From: Chitinophagaceae bacterium
GTDB taxonomy: Bacteria > Bacteroidota > Bacteroidia > Chitinophagales > Chitinophagaceae
Reading direction: 5' to 3'
NCBI GenBank assembly: GCA_016787085.1
Contig: JAEUVJ010000006.1
Coordinates: forward strand, 1-64,000
DNA: 64,000 bases
This document shows, piece by piece, positions 51,559-60,945 of this stretch; the stretch's first letter is position 1, and every line of letters starts with the position of its first letter. The position numbers were made by a program, and so were the translations under genes. Under the pieces are notes generated by a model, which saw nothing but the letters and a program-made list of their open reading frames with translations, had not been told where the DNA came from and did no database searches.

Positions 51559-52506
51559 ATGAAGATCTTTTCTCTCATAATTGTGGTTGTACTTGCCGTT
51601 TCTGCAGCGGCACAAAAAAGAATTGTTGTTGCTGCAGATGGAAGCGGCAATTATAGAACCGTGCAGGCTGCATTGAATACCGTTCCGCTGAACAATAAAA
51701 AGCCGGTAACTATTTATATAAAAAATGGTGTTTACAGGGAGAAGCTCTTTCTTGATTCTTCAAAGGACTTTGTAGCTCTTGTCGGCGAGGATAAATTCAA
51801 TACTATTCTTACTTATGATGATCATACCGGAAAGCTTTCTCCCAGAGGCGATACGATCAATACAAGAACCTCCTGGAGTTTTAAAATAAAAGCTGACGAC
51901 TTCACCGCCCGCAATATTACGTTTCAGAATGACGCAGGCTTTACTGCCGGCCAGGCCGTGGCAGTAGAATCGGATGGCGACAGGACCGTATTTAATAATT
52001 GCCGCTTTATCGGCAACCAGGATGTTTTGTTTACCAATAATGATAAAAGCAGGCAATATTATAAGAACTGTTACATAGAGGGCACAACGGATTTTATTTT
52101 CGGCTCATCAACAGTATGGTTTGAACAGTGCCATATCCACAGCAAAAAGAATTCGCATGTAACGGCTGCATCCACCCCGAAGGAAAAAGAATTTGGATAC
52201 GTATTCAATGAGTGTGTACTGACAGGCGATACCTCTTTGCACAATGTATCATTGGGCCGGCCGTGGAGGCCTTATGCCAGCGTGGTGTACATACGTTGTT
52301 TTATCGGGGAGCATATAAAACCCGGGGGCTGGTCAAACTGGAACAATACGGATAACTATAAAACGACCCGGTATGCAGAATATAAAAACTATGGGTCTTC
52401 TGCCGATCCTTTAAAGAGGGTTCCATGGTCGAAGCAACTGACAGATGAGGAAAGAAAAAGATATACTTTGAAGAATGTTTTAAACGGGTGGGAGCCATTG
52501 CTATGA
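51559..52506 (+). CDS. Pectinesterase, CE8 (second copy)
   Basis: This 315-residue enzyme has a signal peptide (MKIFSLIIVVVLAVSAAAQ) and canonical CE8 motifs 'GNQDVLFTNN', 'YIEGTTDFIFGSSTVWF' and 'LGRPWRPYASVVY'. It removes methyl groups from pectin. The similarity to the 49192 gene in layout suggests different preferences for substrate form rather than simple redundancy (inference). Its stop overlaps the GH43 ATG. Confidence 0.93.
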   Translation: MKIFSLIIVVVLAVSAAAQKRIVVAADGSGNYRTVQAALNTVPLNNKKPVTIYIKNGVYREKLFLDSSKDFVALVGEDKFNTILTYDDHTGKLSPRGDTINTRTSWSFKIKADDFTARNITFQNDAGFTAGQAVAVESDGDRTVFNNCRFIGNQDVLFTNNDKSRQYYKNCYIEGTTDFIFGSSTVWFEQCHIHSKKNSHVTAASTPKEKEFGYVFNECVLTGDTSLHNVSLGRPWRPYASVVYIRCFIGEHIKPGGWSNWNNTDNYKTTRYAEYKNYGSSADPLKRVPWSKQLTDEERKRYTLKNVLNGWEPLL

Positions 52507-54131
52507 CGAAACAAATAACGATAGCCGCTTTATTACTGACGTTTATTTCAACGAATGCGCAGAACAGCTATGTTTCCAAAGCCTGGGTAGCTGATAATGG
52601 TAACGGGACCTATAAGAATCCTGTCATCAATGCAGATTACTCAGACCCCGATGCGATAAGAGTGGGAGAGGATTATTATCTTATATCCTCCAGCTTTAAT
52701 CATGTACCGGGATTGCCCATTCTTCATTCCAAAGACCTCGTGAACTGGACGATCATCGGACATGCTTTAAAACGGCAACCCCCTTTTGATCATTTCAGTA
52801 AAGTGCAACACGGCAATGGCGTATGGGCGCCGGCTATCCGTTACTACAAGAATGAATTTTTTATCTATTATCCCGATCCGGATTTTGGCATTTATGTGAC
52901 CAGGGCAAAAAATATCACCGGTCCATGGAGTGATCCTGTATTGGTGGAAGCAGGTAAAGGCCTGATAGATCCCTGCCCGTTGTGGGATGATAATGGCAAA
53001 GTATATCTAGTACATGCCTATGCAGGCAGCCGTGCGGGCATCAAAAGTGTTATTGTCGTTAAACAAATGAACCCGGATGGAACGAAGACAATAGATGGGG
53101 GTGTAATGGTGTATGATGGTCATGATCTTGATCCGACCATCGAGGGCCCAAAGTTTTATAAGCGTAACGGGTATTATTACATTTTTGCTCCCGCCGGAGG
53201 AGTAAGCACTGGATGGCAGTTGGTATTGCGCAGTAAAAACATTTATGGGCCTTATGAAAGAAAGGTAGTGATGGATCAGGGTTCAACACCCGTGAACGGC
53301 CCTCACCAGGGAGCCTGGGTAGATACAAAGACCGGGGGGCACTGGTTCCTGCATTTCCAGGATAAGGAGGCGTACGGAAGAGTAGTGCATTTGCAACCCA
53401 TGAAATGGTTAAATGACTGGCCGGTGATAGGCGAAGACAAAGATGGTGATGGGAAAGGAGAGCCTGTATTGGTTTATAAAAAGCCCGATGTGGCTAAAAC
53501 TAATCGGATTTTAACGCCTGAAGATTCGGATGAATTTGAGGGAAATAAAATAGGTTTACAATGGCAATGGCAAGCCAATCCGCAGCCTTACTGGGCTTTT
53601 CCTTACAATGGTAAGCTGAGATTATTTTCTTGCCAGGTAAGCGATACCATCAAAAATTACTGGGAAACGCCTAACCTGTTGATGCAAAAATTCCCGGCAG
53701 ATGAGTTCATGGTGACAGCAAAACTTTCTTTCAAACCAAGACTGGACGGTGAAAAAGCCGGTCTGATCATATTGGGTGCAGATTACGCTTATATATCGCT
53801 GATAAAAAGAACAGATGGGAATTATATTTCCTATAGCATTTGTAAAGAAGCGGATAGAGGTAAAAAGGAAACAGTACAGGACGGTGAAAAGGTCAGCAGT
53901 GCGGATATTTATTTCCGCGTAAAAGTGACCAAAGGGGCTGTTTGCGAATTCAGTTACAGCGAGGATGGAATATCTTATAGATCTTTTGGAGAAAAACTGG
54001 TGGCAAAACCGGGCCGGTGGGTAGGTGCAAAAGTGGGTTTGTTCTGCACAAGAACAGTAAAAACAAATGATTCAGGTTTTGCCGATGTGGATTGGTTCAG
54101 GGTAGAAACCCCCTCCAACCTCCCCCTTTAG
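52503..54131 (+). CDS. Glycoside hydrolase family 43 with C-terminal beta-sandwich
   Basis: From the ATG at 52503 the protein has 542 residues: signal peptide to NAQN, then the GH43 five-bladed propeller ('NPVINADYSDPDAIRVGEDYYLISSSF', 'HGNGVWAPAIRYYKNEFFIYYPDPDFG', 'LIDPCPLWDDNGKVYLVHAY') and a C-terminal sandwich of about 190 residues typical of xylosidase/arabinofuranosidase members. It probably trims arabinose or xylose side chains of pectin. Its last codons (PSNLPL) are read from a dispersed GC-rich repeat, so the natural C-terminus was likely replaced by repeat sequence. Confidence 0.9.
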   Translation: MTKQITIAALLLTFISTNAQNSYVSKAWVADNGNGTYKNPVINADYSDPDAIRVGEDYYLISSSFNHVPGLPILHSKDLVNWTIIGHALKRQPPFDHFSKVQHGNGVWAPAIRYYKNEFFIYYPDPDFGIYVTRAKNITGPWSDPVLVEAGKGLIDPCPLWDDNGKVYLVHAYAGSRAGIKSVIVVKQMNPDGTKTIDGGVMVYDGHDLDPTIEGPKFYKRNGYYYIFAPAGGVSTGWQLVLRSKNIYGPYERKVVMDQGSTPVNGPHQGAWVDTKTGGHWFLHFQDKEAYGRVVHLQPMKWLNDWPVIGEDKDGDGKGEPVLVYKKPDVAKTNRILTPEDSDEFEGNKIGLQWQWQANPQPYWAFPYNGKLRLFSCQVSDTIKNYWETPNLLMQKFPADEFMVTAKLSFKPRLDGEKAGLIILGADYAYISLIKRTDGNYISYSICKEADRGKKETVQDGEKVSSADIYFRVKVTKGAVCEFSYSEDGISYRSFGEKLVAKPGRWVGAKVGLFCTRTVKTNDSGFADVDWFRVETPSNLPL

Positions 54132-54139
54132 GGGAGGCC
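54107..54139. repeat. GC-rich dispersed repeat at the 3' end of the GH43 gene
   Basis: CCCCCTCCAACCTCCCCCTT followed by TAGGGGAGGCC. It is the same family as the reverse complement inside metH (27426-27458). The palindromic core CCTCCCCCTTTAGGGGAGG suggests a REP-like element, and it supplies the stop codon of the GH43 gene. Confidence 0.65.
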
Positions 54140-54166
54140 ATCGACACCCAGCCCTTGCTTTTCAAC

Positions 54167-54190
54167 AACCCGAAGAACTTTCGGGTTTTT
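54167..54190. terminator. Terminator after the first pectin operon
   Basis: AACCCGAA and TTCGGGTT form an 8-bp stem with a 5-nt loop, followed by TTTC. It closes the unit that ends with GH43. Confidence 0.7.
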
Positions 54191-54258
54191 CGAAAATGCT
54201 GAGTAATGATATAAAAGATGATATGGTAGATATATAGTTTGGATTCTCGATGAAGCAC

Positions 54259-54334
54259 CGCTTCCTCACCTTTGGAGAGATAACTGAGCGAAGCGAAAGT
54301 TAGGAATGTAGTTCGGGGAGGGTGAGGCCGATAA
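54259..54334. repeat. Second intergenic repeat with arms CCTCACC/GGTGAGG
   Basis: CCTCACCTTTGGAGAG on the left and GGAGGGTGAGG on the right are partly complementary around a ~38-nt centre. It lies between the terminator and the Gfo/Idh gene and looks like a paired REP-type element. Confidence 0.4.
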
Positions 54335-54372
54335 ACTGAAATTTTTTTTCTTACAATAAAACGATCATTGCC

Positions 54373-55767
54373 ATGGAACGCCGCACATTTATGAAGTTCA
54401 CGGCCGCAGCCGGAGCCTCGCTCATGCTTCATCCTTTTGAGTCTTTTGCTATTCCTCCGGGAAAAAAACTGCGTCTGGCCCTTGTAGGTACAGGCGCCAG
54501 GGGTTCCAGCCTTTGGGGCAGGGAGATCATCCGGACCTTTGGCGAAGTAACCGAGTTCGTGGGTCTTTCTGATATTAACCCGGGCAGGCTGGAGTATGTA
54601 AAGAATATGATGAAAGTAGAATGCCCCACCTTCAGCAATTTTGAACAGATGCTGAAGGAAACAAAACCCGATTATGTGATCGTGACCACCGTGGATGCTA
54701 CGCATGACGAGTTTATTGTAAAAGCACTGGATATGGGGGCAAATGTGATCACGGAAAAACCCATGACCACTGATGAAGTAAAGTGCAAAAGAATATTGGA
54801 TGCGGAAAAACGGTCGGGTAAGAAAGTGGTCGTTGCCTTTAACTATCGCCATAGTGTACATGCCATGCAGCTAAAAGAATTGCTGGCGAATAACCGGGTC
54901 GGGAAAATAACCTCAGTTGATTTCAACTGGTATTTGAACGTTAATCACGGGTCTGATTATTTCCGCCGCTGGCATGGCCGGGTGGCTAAAGGGGGTTCCT
55001 TATGGGTACATAAAGCCACCCATCATTTTGACCTGCTGAACTGGTGGCTGAATTCAGAACCAGTGGAAGTAATGGCCTATGGGGCATTGGAACATTACGG
55101 AAAGAACAATGCATTCCGGGGAACGAAATGCCGCGGATGTGAGCACAAAGGAAATTGTAAATTCTTCTGGGACATTACGCAAAACCAGAACCTCGTGAAC
55201 CTGTATGTTAATAATGAACAACATGATGGATATATACGTGATGGCTGTGTATGGAGTAACGAGATAGATATCTGGGACAAGATGTCGGCGCAGATCATCT
55301 ATGCCAATGGTGTAACCGCCAATTATTCACTCACAACTTATTCGCCCTATGAAGGCTGGCAGATCGCCTTTAATGGAATGAACGGGCGGATAGAAACATG
55401 GGAAGATATTCCTTACCTCCAAAAAACGCCGGAAGACCAGGCCAAGCGTCACGCCATCGAGATGTCGAATGCCGATGATGCTGTACCCGGTGAAGCAAGA
55501 GAGATCATTGCCATGGATAATTTTGCAAAGAACTATGAAGTATATACCACACCAAAGATCAGGGGTGGTCATGGTGGCGGTGATGTGCGCATGCAAAGAA
55601 GGATGTTCGTGGATACGAATGATAACCCGCATCATGTGATGGCCGGTACCCGGGAAGGCGCTATGTCAGTTTTGATCGGCGTGGCAGCGAGAAAGAGTAT
55701 CAAAGAAAAAAGACCGGTTAAAATAACGGAATTAACTGACCTGGTGCCGATGGCCAACAGGTTTTAA
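54373..55767 (+). CDS. Tat-exported Gfo/Idh/MocA-family oxidoreductase
   Basis: This 464-residue protein starts MERRTFMKFTAAAGASLML, a twin-arginine signal (RRTFMK), so it should fold with its cofactor in the cytoplasm before export. The NAD-binding part shows 'LALVGTGARGSS' and 'NVITEKPMTTDE', and the C-terminal domain has a four-Cys segment starting 'CRGCEHKGNC'. The substrate is likely a sugar or uronate of pectin (inference from place). It is 12 bp before the NTF2-like gene. Confidence 0.87.
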   Translation: MERRTFMKFTAAAGASLMLHPFESFAIPPGKKLRLALVGTGARGSSLWGREIIRTFGEVTEFVGLSDINPGRLEYVKNMMKVECPTFSNFEQMLKETKPDYVIVTTVDATHDEFIVKALDMGANVITEKPMTTDEVKCKRILDAEKRSGKKVVVAFNYRHSVHAMQLKELLANNRVGKITSVDFNWYLNVNHGSDYFRRWHGRVAKGGSLWVHKATHHFDLLNWWLNSEPVEVMAYGALEHYGKNNAFRGTKCRGCEHKGNCKFFWDITQNQNLVNLYVNNEQHDGYIRDGCVWSNEIDIWDKMSAQIIYANGVTANYSLTTYSPYEGWQIAFNGMNGRIETWEDIPYLQKTPEDQAKRHAIEMSNADDAVPGEAREIIAMDNFAKNYEVYTTPKIRGGHGGGDVRMQRRMFVDTNDNPHHVMAGTREGAMSVLIGVAARKSIKEKRPVKITELTDLVPMANRF

Positions 55768-55779
55768 AAGATCAACAGT

Positions 55780-56217
55780 ATGATAAAACCATTATTGACT
55801 ATTATCGGATTCTTTCTTTTGAGTATTGGGGTGGTCCCGGCACAAGAAAAAGGGGAAAAAGCTGTAGCGGCTGTTGTAGAAAAATTGCGCCAGGCCATGA
55901 TTGATGGAAGTAAAGCTGAGCTGGAAAGTATCGCTTCAGAAAAACTGAGCTACGGTCATTCAGGCGGGCTGATTGAAAACAAAACGGAGTTCGTGGAGAA
56001 GATCGCCAGCGGCAGATCTGATTTTGTGACCATAGATATAAAAGACCAGACCATCAGTGTCAGCGGAAAGACCGCTATCGTTCGTCATAAACTTAGTGCT
56101 AAAACCAATGATGGAGGCAAACCGGGTGAAGTGAACCTGCTTATCCTGCTGGTATTTCAGAAGGAGAATAAACAATGGAAACTGCTGGCCCGGCAGGCGG
56201 TAAAACTTGCCTCCTGA
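55780..56217 (+). CDS. Exported NTF2-like (DUF4440) protein
   Basis: This 145-residue protein has a signal peptide ending at VPAQ (residue 21) and one NTF2-like cone fold: 'VEKLRQAMIDGSKAELESIASEKLSYGHSGG', then 'ENKTEFVEKIASG' and the final strands 'VNLLILLVFQKENKQWKLLARQAVKL'. The DUF4440 group is of unknown function; some members act as binding or isomerase proteins. It lies in operon with the oxidoreductase. Confidence 0.8.
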   Translation: MIKPLLTIIGFFLLSIGVVPAQEKGEKAVAAVVEKLRQAMIDGSKAELESIASEKLSYGHSGGLIENKTEFVEKIASGRSDFVTIDIKDQTISVSGKTAIVRHKLSAKTNDGGKPGEVNLLILLVFQKENKQWKLLARQAVKLAS

Positions 56218-56270
56218 CCGGGGTGGTTCTTTACCCGTTTTGAGTAGCTTTCACTGACCGTTGCTGGTAT

Positions 56271-56298
56271 CGTTACCGGCAACGTTTGCGTAAATAAA
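56271..56298 (+). promoter_or_regulatory. LacI operator upstream of GH28
   Basis: CGTTACCGGCAACG (56271-56284) is a 14-bp palindrome with one mismatch pair, followed after one base by TTGCGTAAATAAA. The tail is identical to that of the 41440 site. It lies 100 bp before the GH28 ATG and probably controls the second pectin operon. Confidence 0.6.
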
Positions 56299-56384
56299 GC
56301 CCTCAGAAGCAATTGAAAATGATAGGGTTTTGGGTAAAATTGTAATGTGAAAGGGCAGATTAAAAAACGATTTACTTGTCATCC

Positions 56385-58031
56385 ATGAAACAATTTTCCT
56401 GTATAGCAATTCTTGTACTCCTTTTTTTAAAAGGATCAGCACAATTCAATACAAAGCTCCCGGTTATTATTGCCCCGAAGTTTAAGAAAGATACCCTCAG
56501 TATCGTTAAGTACGGTGCGGTTCCGGATGGCAATACTTTAAATACAAAAAGTATCAATGGAGCTATTGACGCCTGTAATAAAAAAGGTGGCGGTGTGGTA
56601 TTGGTACCTTCCGGCCTGTGGCTGACGGGACCGGTAGTATTAAAAAGTAATGTCAACCTGCATCTCGCAGGGGGGGCTACATTATTATTTACGGACGATA
56701 AGAAAGAATACCCGCTGGTAGCTGCCAACTGGGAAGGTTTGCCGCAGATGCGGAATCAATCGCCCATTTCTGCCACCGGGGCTTCTAATATTGCTATTAC
56801 AGGAAAAGGAATCATTGATGGTAACGGGGATGCATGGCGGGCAGTGAAAAAAGATAAATTCACCGAAAGTCAGTGGAAAAAGAAAGTAGAATCAGGCGGT
56901 GTGTTAAGTGAAGATAAAAAAACATGGTATCCATCGGAAGCATTTTTAATGGCGAGTAAAGGCCCTGCCAACCCCGGCCAGATTTTACCAGGACGGGATT
57001 CAGCTTACTATGCCAATGTAAAAGATTTTTTGCGGCCCAACCTTTTATTGCTGACCCAATGCAAATACATATTACTGGAAGGCGTCACATTTCAAAACTC
57101 TCCCGCCTGGTGCCTGCACCCGCTGATGAGTGAGCATCTTACTGTCAAAAATATTTTTGTCAAAAATCCCTGGTATGCGCAGAACGGTGACGGCATAGAT
57201 GTGGAAAGCTGTAAGAATGTATTGATCGAGAATTCAGTTTTTGATGTAGGAGACGATGCATTATGTATGAAAAGCGGCCGCGATGCAGAGGGGAGAAAAA
57301 GAGGAATGCCTACTGAGAATGTGATCATCCGCGGATGTACTGTTTATGCCGCTCATGGTGGTTTTGTGATCGGTAGTGAGATGAGCGGAGGCGCCCGCAA
57401 TATGTACATCAGCAATTGCACGTTTATCGGTACGGATATCGGGCTTCGTTTCAAAACAACAAGGGGCCGCGGCGGCATCGTGGAGAATATCTTTATCAGG
57501 GACATTTACATGAAAGATATCCCGGCTGAAGCGATCCTGTTTGACATGTACTACATGGCAAAAGATCCCGTGGTATTGGCCGGGGAGAAAAGGGAGTTGC
57601 CGAAAGTAGAATTCAAACCGGTGGATGAAACAACACCACAGTTCCGCAATTTTCATATCAGCAATGTGTATTGCAACGGCGCCGAGAAAGGAATATTCGT
57701 CCGGGGGCTGCCTGAGATGCATGTCAAGAATATTGTACTGGAAAATATGGTGCTGCAGGCCAATAAAGGAATTGATGTGCAGGAGGCGACCGGTATTGCT
57801 TTCAAAAATATTAAAGTGATCAGCCATGAGACCAATCCCGTGGTAGATGTGATCCAGAGTGATAAACTGGTGTTTGATAATATCAGGTATAAAGAAGGCA
57901 GTGAGCTGCTCTTCCGGGTAAGCGGGGACAGGGCCAGCGATGTCGTGATCAAAAACACAGACGCATCAAAAGCCAGGCAAAAAATAGTATACGAATTGGG
58001 CGCCACAGAAAAAACGGTTACTGTCAAATGA
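56385..58031 (+). CDS. Polygalacturonase, GH28
   Basis: From the ATG at 56385 the protein has 548 residues. It has a signal peptide, 'SIVKYGAVPDGNTLNTKSINGAIDAC' at the start of the beta-helix, and the GH28 catalytic signatures 'NGDGIDVESCKNVLIENSVFDVGDDALCMKSGRD' with the Asp triad, plus 'HGGFVIGSEMSGG' with the catalytic His. It should hydrolyse homogalacturonan or trim oligogalacturonides. I rejected the TTG start at 56376. Its stop overlaps the GH105 ATG. Confidence 0.94.
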   Translation: MKQFSCIAILVLLFLKGSAQFNTKLPVIIAPKFKKDTLSIVKYGAVPDGNTLNTKSINGAIDACNKKGGGVVLVPSGLWLTGPVVLKSNVNLHLAGGATLLFTDDKKEYPLVAANWEGLPQMRNQSPISATGASNIAITGKGIIDGNGDAWRAVKKDKFTESQWKKKVESGGVLSEDKKTWYPSEAFLMASKGPANPGQILPGRDSAYYANVKDFLRPNLLLLTQCKYILLEGVTFQNSPAWCLHPLMSEHLTVKNIFVKNPWYAQNGDGIDVESCKNVLIENSVFDVGDDALCMKSGRDAEGRKRGMPTENVIIRGCTVYAAHGGFVIGSEMSGGARNMYISNCTFIGTDIGLRFKTTRGRGGIVENIFIRDIYMKDIPAEAILFDMYYMAKDPVVLAGEKRELPKVEFKPVDETTPQFRNFHISNVYCNGAEKGIFVRGLPEMHVKNIVLENMVLQANKGIDVQEATGIAFKNIKVISHETNPVVDVIQSDKLVFDNIRYKEGSELLFRVSGDRASDVVIKNTDASKARQKIVYELGATEKTVTVK

Positions 58032-59926
58032 AGAAATTACTAATGATTGCAATCCTGTTCAGCTGGCAATATGCCGTTGCGCAGCCACCTTTGTCACAAC
58101 AGGTATATCAAACTGTCATGAACATCTGGAAAGACTCCATTCCCGTTGGCGGTCAGACCAAGTGGAGCTATGACATGGGTGTAGTGCTGAAAGGATTTGA
58201 AGGCATGTGGATGAATACCGGCGATGTAAGGTATTTCAATGCGATCCAGAAAAAGATGGATTGGTTTGTGCAGAATGACGGCAGCATCAAAGGGTATGAA
58301 CTGGACGAATACAATATTGATCATGTGAACAATGGAAAACTGGTTTTGCTGCTGTACCGGGTTACAGGAAAAGAGAAGTATAAGAAAGCTGCAGACCTGC
58401 TGCGCAGCCAGTTAAGAACGCATCCAAGAACAAAAGAAGGCGGCTTCTGGCATAAGAAAATTTATACCAACCAGATGTGGCTGGATGGTTTGTACATGGG
58501 GGCGCCCTTTTATGCTGAGTATGCTATGCTCTTCCATGAAGACAGTGCATTCAATGATATTGCCAATCAGTTCATCTGGATGGAAAAAAATGCCAGGGAC
58601 CCGAAGACAGGGTTGCTCTATCATGCATGGGATGAAAGCAAAGAACAAAAATGGGCGAATAAAACCACCGGCACTTCGCCGTTTTTCTGGGCAAGGGCCA
58701 TGGGCTGGTATAGCGATGCGCTGGTGGATGCGCTGGATTATTTTCCTGCCAGTCACCCGAAAAGGAAAGCGCTGATAGATATCCTCAACCGCTTAGTGAA
58801 CGCAATAGAAAAGCAACAGGATAAAACCACCGGACTTTGGTATGATGTGATCAATTATAATGGCCCCGGTAAGGAAAGGAATTACTTTGAAGCATCAGCA
58901 TCCTCCCAGTTTGTGTACGCCGTTGCAAAAGGAGTACGCAAGGGATACCTGCCTGCTGCCAAACTGGCGATTGCAAAAAAAGGATATGACGGAATTGTAA
59001 AACAGTTTATCAAAGTGGAAAACGGGCAGACCAATCTGCATGGTACCGTAAAAGTGTCTGGTTTGGGTGGTAACCCTTACCGCGACGGAAGCTTTGATTA
59101 TTATATGAGTGAACCGGTGATCGTAAATGACCCGAAAGGTGTCGGCGCCTTTTTGCTGGCCAGCTATGAGATGGAGAGGCTGCCAACATTAGGTACAGGT
59201 AAGGGGAAAACTGTTTTGCTCGACCGCTGGTTCAACAGCGAAAAAAGGAAAGATGCTACCGGTAAGGAAGTGTACTGGCATTATGTATGGGAGGAAAGAA
59301 GCCACCCCGGTTTTTATACACTCGGCAATGTTTTTGAGAATCACGGCGCTAAACTGGCATCACTGGATGTGGCCCCCACCGCCGCTAACCTGAAAAATGC
59401 CTCGGTGTATATTATTGTTGATCCGGACCATGTACGGGATAATCCCAAACCAAACTTTGTTTCATCAAAAGATGTGAAAGCCATTGCTGACTGGGTAAAA
59501 GCAGGCGGCACTTTGCTGTTGATGGCGAATGACAGCAATAACTGCGACTTAAAAAAATTCAATGACCTGGCAGGGGCATTCGGTATAAAGTTTACGGACA
59601 AAAGTATCAACATGGTGAAGAATGATGTGTATGAGCAGGGAGTTGTAATGGCTGGCGTTAATAACACTATCTTCCGTGCAACACAAAAAATGTTTTTAAA
59701 GGAATTGAGTGTGCTGAGTGTCAAAGCACCGGCAAAAGCACTGGTTACAAAAGAGGAAGACATTATAATAGCCACAGCCGCATTGGGAAAAGGAAGGGTA
59801 ATTGCTGTTGGGGATCCGTGGCTGTATAATGAGTATGTGGATGGAAGAAAGCTGCCGGCCGAATATGAAAACTATAAAGCAGCGGAAGACCTGGCTAAGT
59901 GGCTGCTGACACCAGGTAAAAAGTAA
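58028..59926 (+). CDS. GH105 unsaturated uronyl hydrolase with extra C-terminal domain
   Basis: This 632-residue exported protein has a GH105 (YteR-like) domain at residues 20-385: 'NQMWLDGLYMGAPFYAEY' with catalytic Asp153, 'FWARAMGWY' and 'FEASASSQFVYAVAKGV'. It should remove the 4,5-unsaturated uronate left by pectate lyases. A further 240 residues ('TLGNVFENHGAKL', 'VDPDHVRDNP', 'VKAIADWVKAGGTLLLMAND', 'GKGRVIAVGDPWLYNE') resemble a DUF4350/class-I amidotransferase-like Rossmann fold with no visible catalytic Cys. GH105 enzymes are usually about 370 residues long. Confidence 0.9.
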   Translation: MKKLLMIAILFSWQYAVAQPPLSQQVYQTVMNIWKDSIPVGGQTKWSYDMGVVLKGFEGMWMNTGDVRYFNAIQKKMDWFVQNDGSIKGYELDEYNIDHVNNGKLVLLLYRVTGKEKYKKAADLLRSQLRTHPRTKEGGFWHKKIYTNQMWLDGLYMGAPFYAEYAMLFHEDSAFNDIANQFIWMEKNARDPKTGLLYHAWDESKEQKWANKTTGTSPFFWARAMGWYSDALVDALDYFPASHPKRKALIDILNRLVNAIEKQQDKTTGLWYDVINYNGPGKERNYFEASASSQFVYAVAKGVRKGYLPAAKLAIAKKGYDGIVKQFIKVENGQTNLHGTVKVSGLGGNPYRDGSFDYYMSEPVIVNDPKGVGAFLLASYEMERLPTLGTGKGKTVLLDRWFNSEKRKDATGKEVYWHYVWEERSHPGFYTLGNVFENHGAKLASLDVAPTAANLKNASVYIIVDPDHVRDNPKPNFVSSKDVKAIADWVKAGGTLLLMANDSNNCDLKKFNDLAGAFGIKFTDKSINMVKNDVYEQGVVMAGVNNTIFRATQKMFLKELSVLSVKAPAKALVTKEEDIIIATAALGKGRVIAVGDPWLYNEYVDGRKLPAEYENYKAAEDLAKWLLTPGKK

Positions 59927-59929
59927 AAA

Positions 59930-60934
59930 GTGACAGGTAAGTGGTCATATTTTCCATTGATTGCAACCTTTTTCTTTTTTACTGTTGCACGATCGCAGCA
60001 AAAGGTTGTAGTGGATGCAGGAGGTCATGGGGATTTTAAGACCATACAGGAGGCGCTGAACAGTTTGACTGACTCATCTGCTGCGGCAAGGATGATCTTT
60101 ATACGGAACGGGATTTATAAAGAAAAGCTCTTTATCATAAAGCATAATGTGATCCTGGAAGGAGAAGACCGGGATAAAACCATCATCACGTATGACATTG
60201 CGCGGGACGAATGGCGATGCGATCATCCCGATGACTGGGGCGTGGCTACCGTGAATACGAACAGCAATGACATCACGCTGAAGAACCTGACCATTGCCAA
60301 TGATTATGGTTTTAATGTGAAAGAAAGCCGTGTGGTGGATTGCAAGGCAGATACAGCAACGGGAAAGAAAACTATTACTACCGGGGGACACCAGATGGCA
60401 TTACGGACGATGCGCACAACAAGACTGAAAGCGGTCAATTGCCGTTTCAGGGCGTATGCAGGCGATACCGTGAGCCCATGGAATACAGTAAATGGCATGT
60501 TCTATTTCAAGGATTGTATGATGGAAGGCGGTGTTGATTTCTATTGCCCGAGGGGCTGGGCATGGGCGGAGAACTGTATATTCTATGCAAATACAGGACC
60601 GGCCAGTATCTGGCATGATGGTTCGGGTGATCCTGATCAGAAAACGGTATTGAAGAATTGTGTCTTTGATGGATATAAAGGATTTAAACTTGGCAGGTAT
60701 CATAGAGAAGCCCAGTTCTACCTGGTGGATTGCAGGTTTTCAAAGAATATGGCCGATACAGCGATCTACCGTGTACCGGTCAATGAGATCAAATGGGGCG
60801 AAAGGATCTACTATTATAATTGCCGCCGGGACAAGGGGAAAGATTTTGCATGGTATTCCAATAACCTGCCATCCGGATTGAATGCAACCGATATTACTGT
60901 GAGCTGGCTTTTCGGCGATCGCTGGAAGCCATAA
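59930..60934 (+). CDS. Divergent pectinesterase-like CE8 protein (third copy)
   Basis: This 334-residue protein starts with GTG and has a signal peptide ending near ARSQ. The CE8 beta-helix opens 'VVVDAGGHGDFKTIQEALNSL'. The catalytic segments are altered: 'YAGDTVSP' keeps the first Asp but loses the Gln of QDT, 'MEGGVDFYCPRGWAWAENC' keeps the second Asp but not the IFG, and 'LGRYHREAQFYL' keeps the Arg in place of the common LGRPW. All three catalytic residues are present, so it is probably active, with a changed substrate. It starts 3 bp after GH105 in the same operon. Confidence 0.8.
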   Translation: MTGKWSYFPLIATFFFFTVARSQQKVVVDAGGHGDFKTIQEALNSLTDSSAAARMIFIRNGIYKEKLFIIKHNVILEGEDRDKTIITYDIARDEWRCDHPDDWGVATVNTNSNDITLKNLTIANDYGFNVKESRVVDCKADTATGKKTITTGGHQMALRTMRTTRLKAVNCRFRAYAGDTVSPWNTVNGMFYFKDCMMEGGVDFYCPRGWAWAENCIFYANTGPASIWHDGSGDPDQKTVLKNCVFDGYKGFKLGRYHREAQFYLVDCRFSKNMADTAIYRVPVNEIKWGERIYYYNCRRDKGKDFAWYSNNLPSGLNATDITVSWLFGDRWKP

Positions 60935-60945
60935 AAACAATAAAT

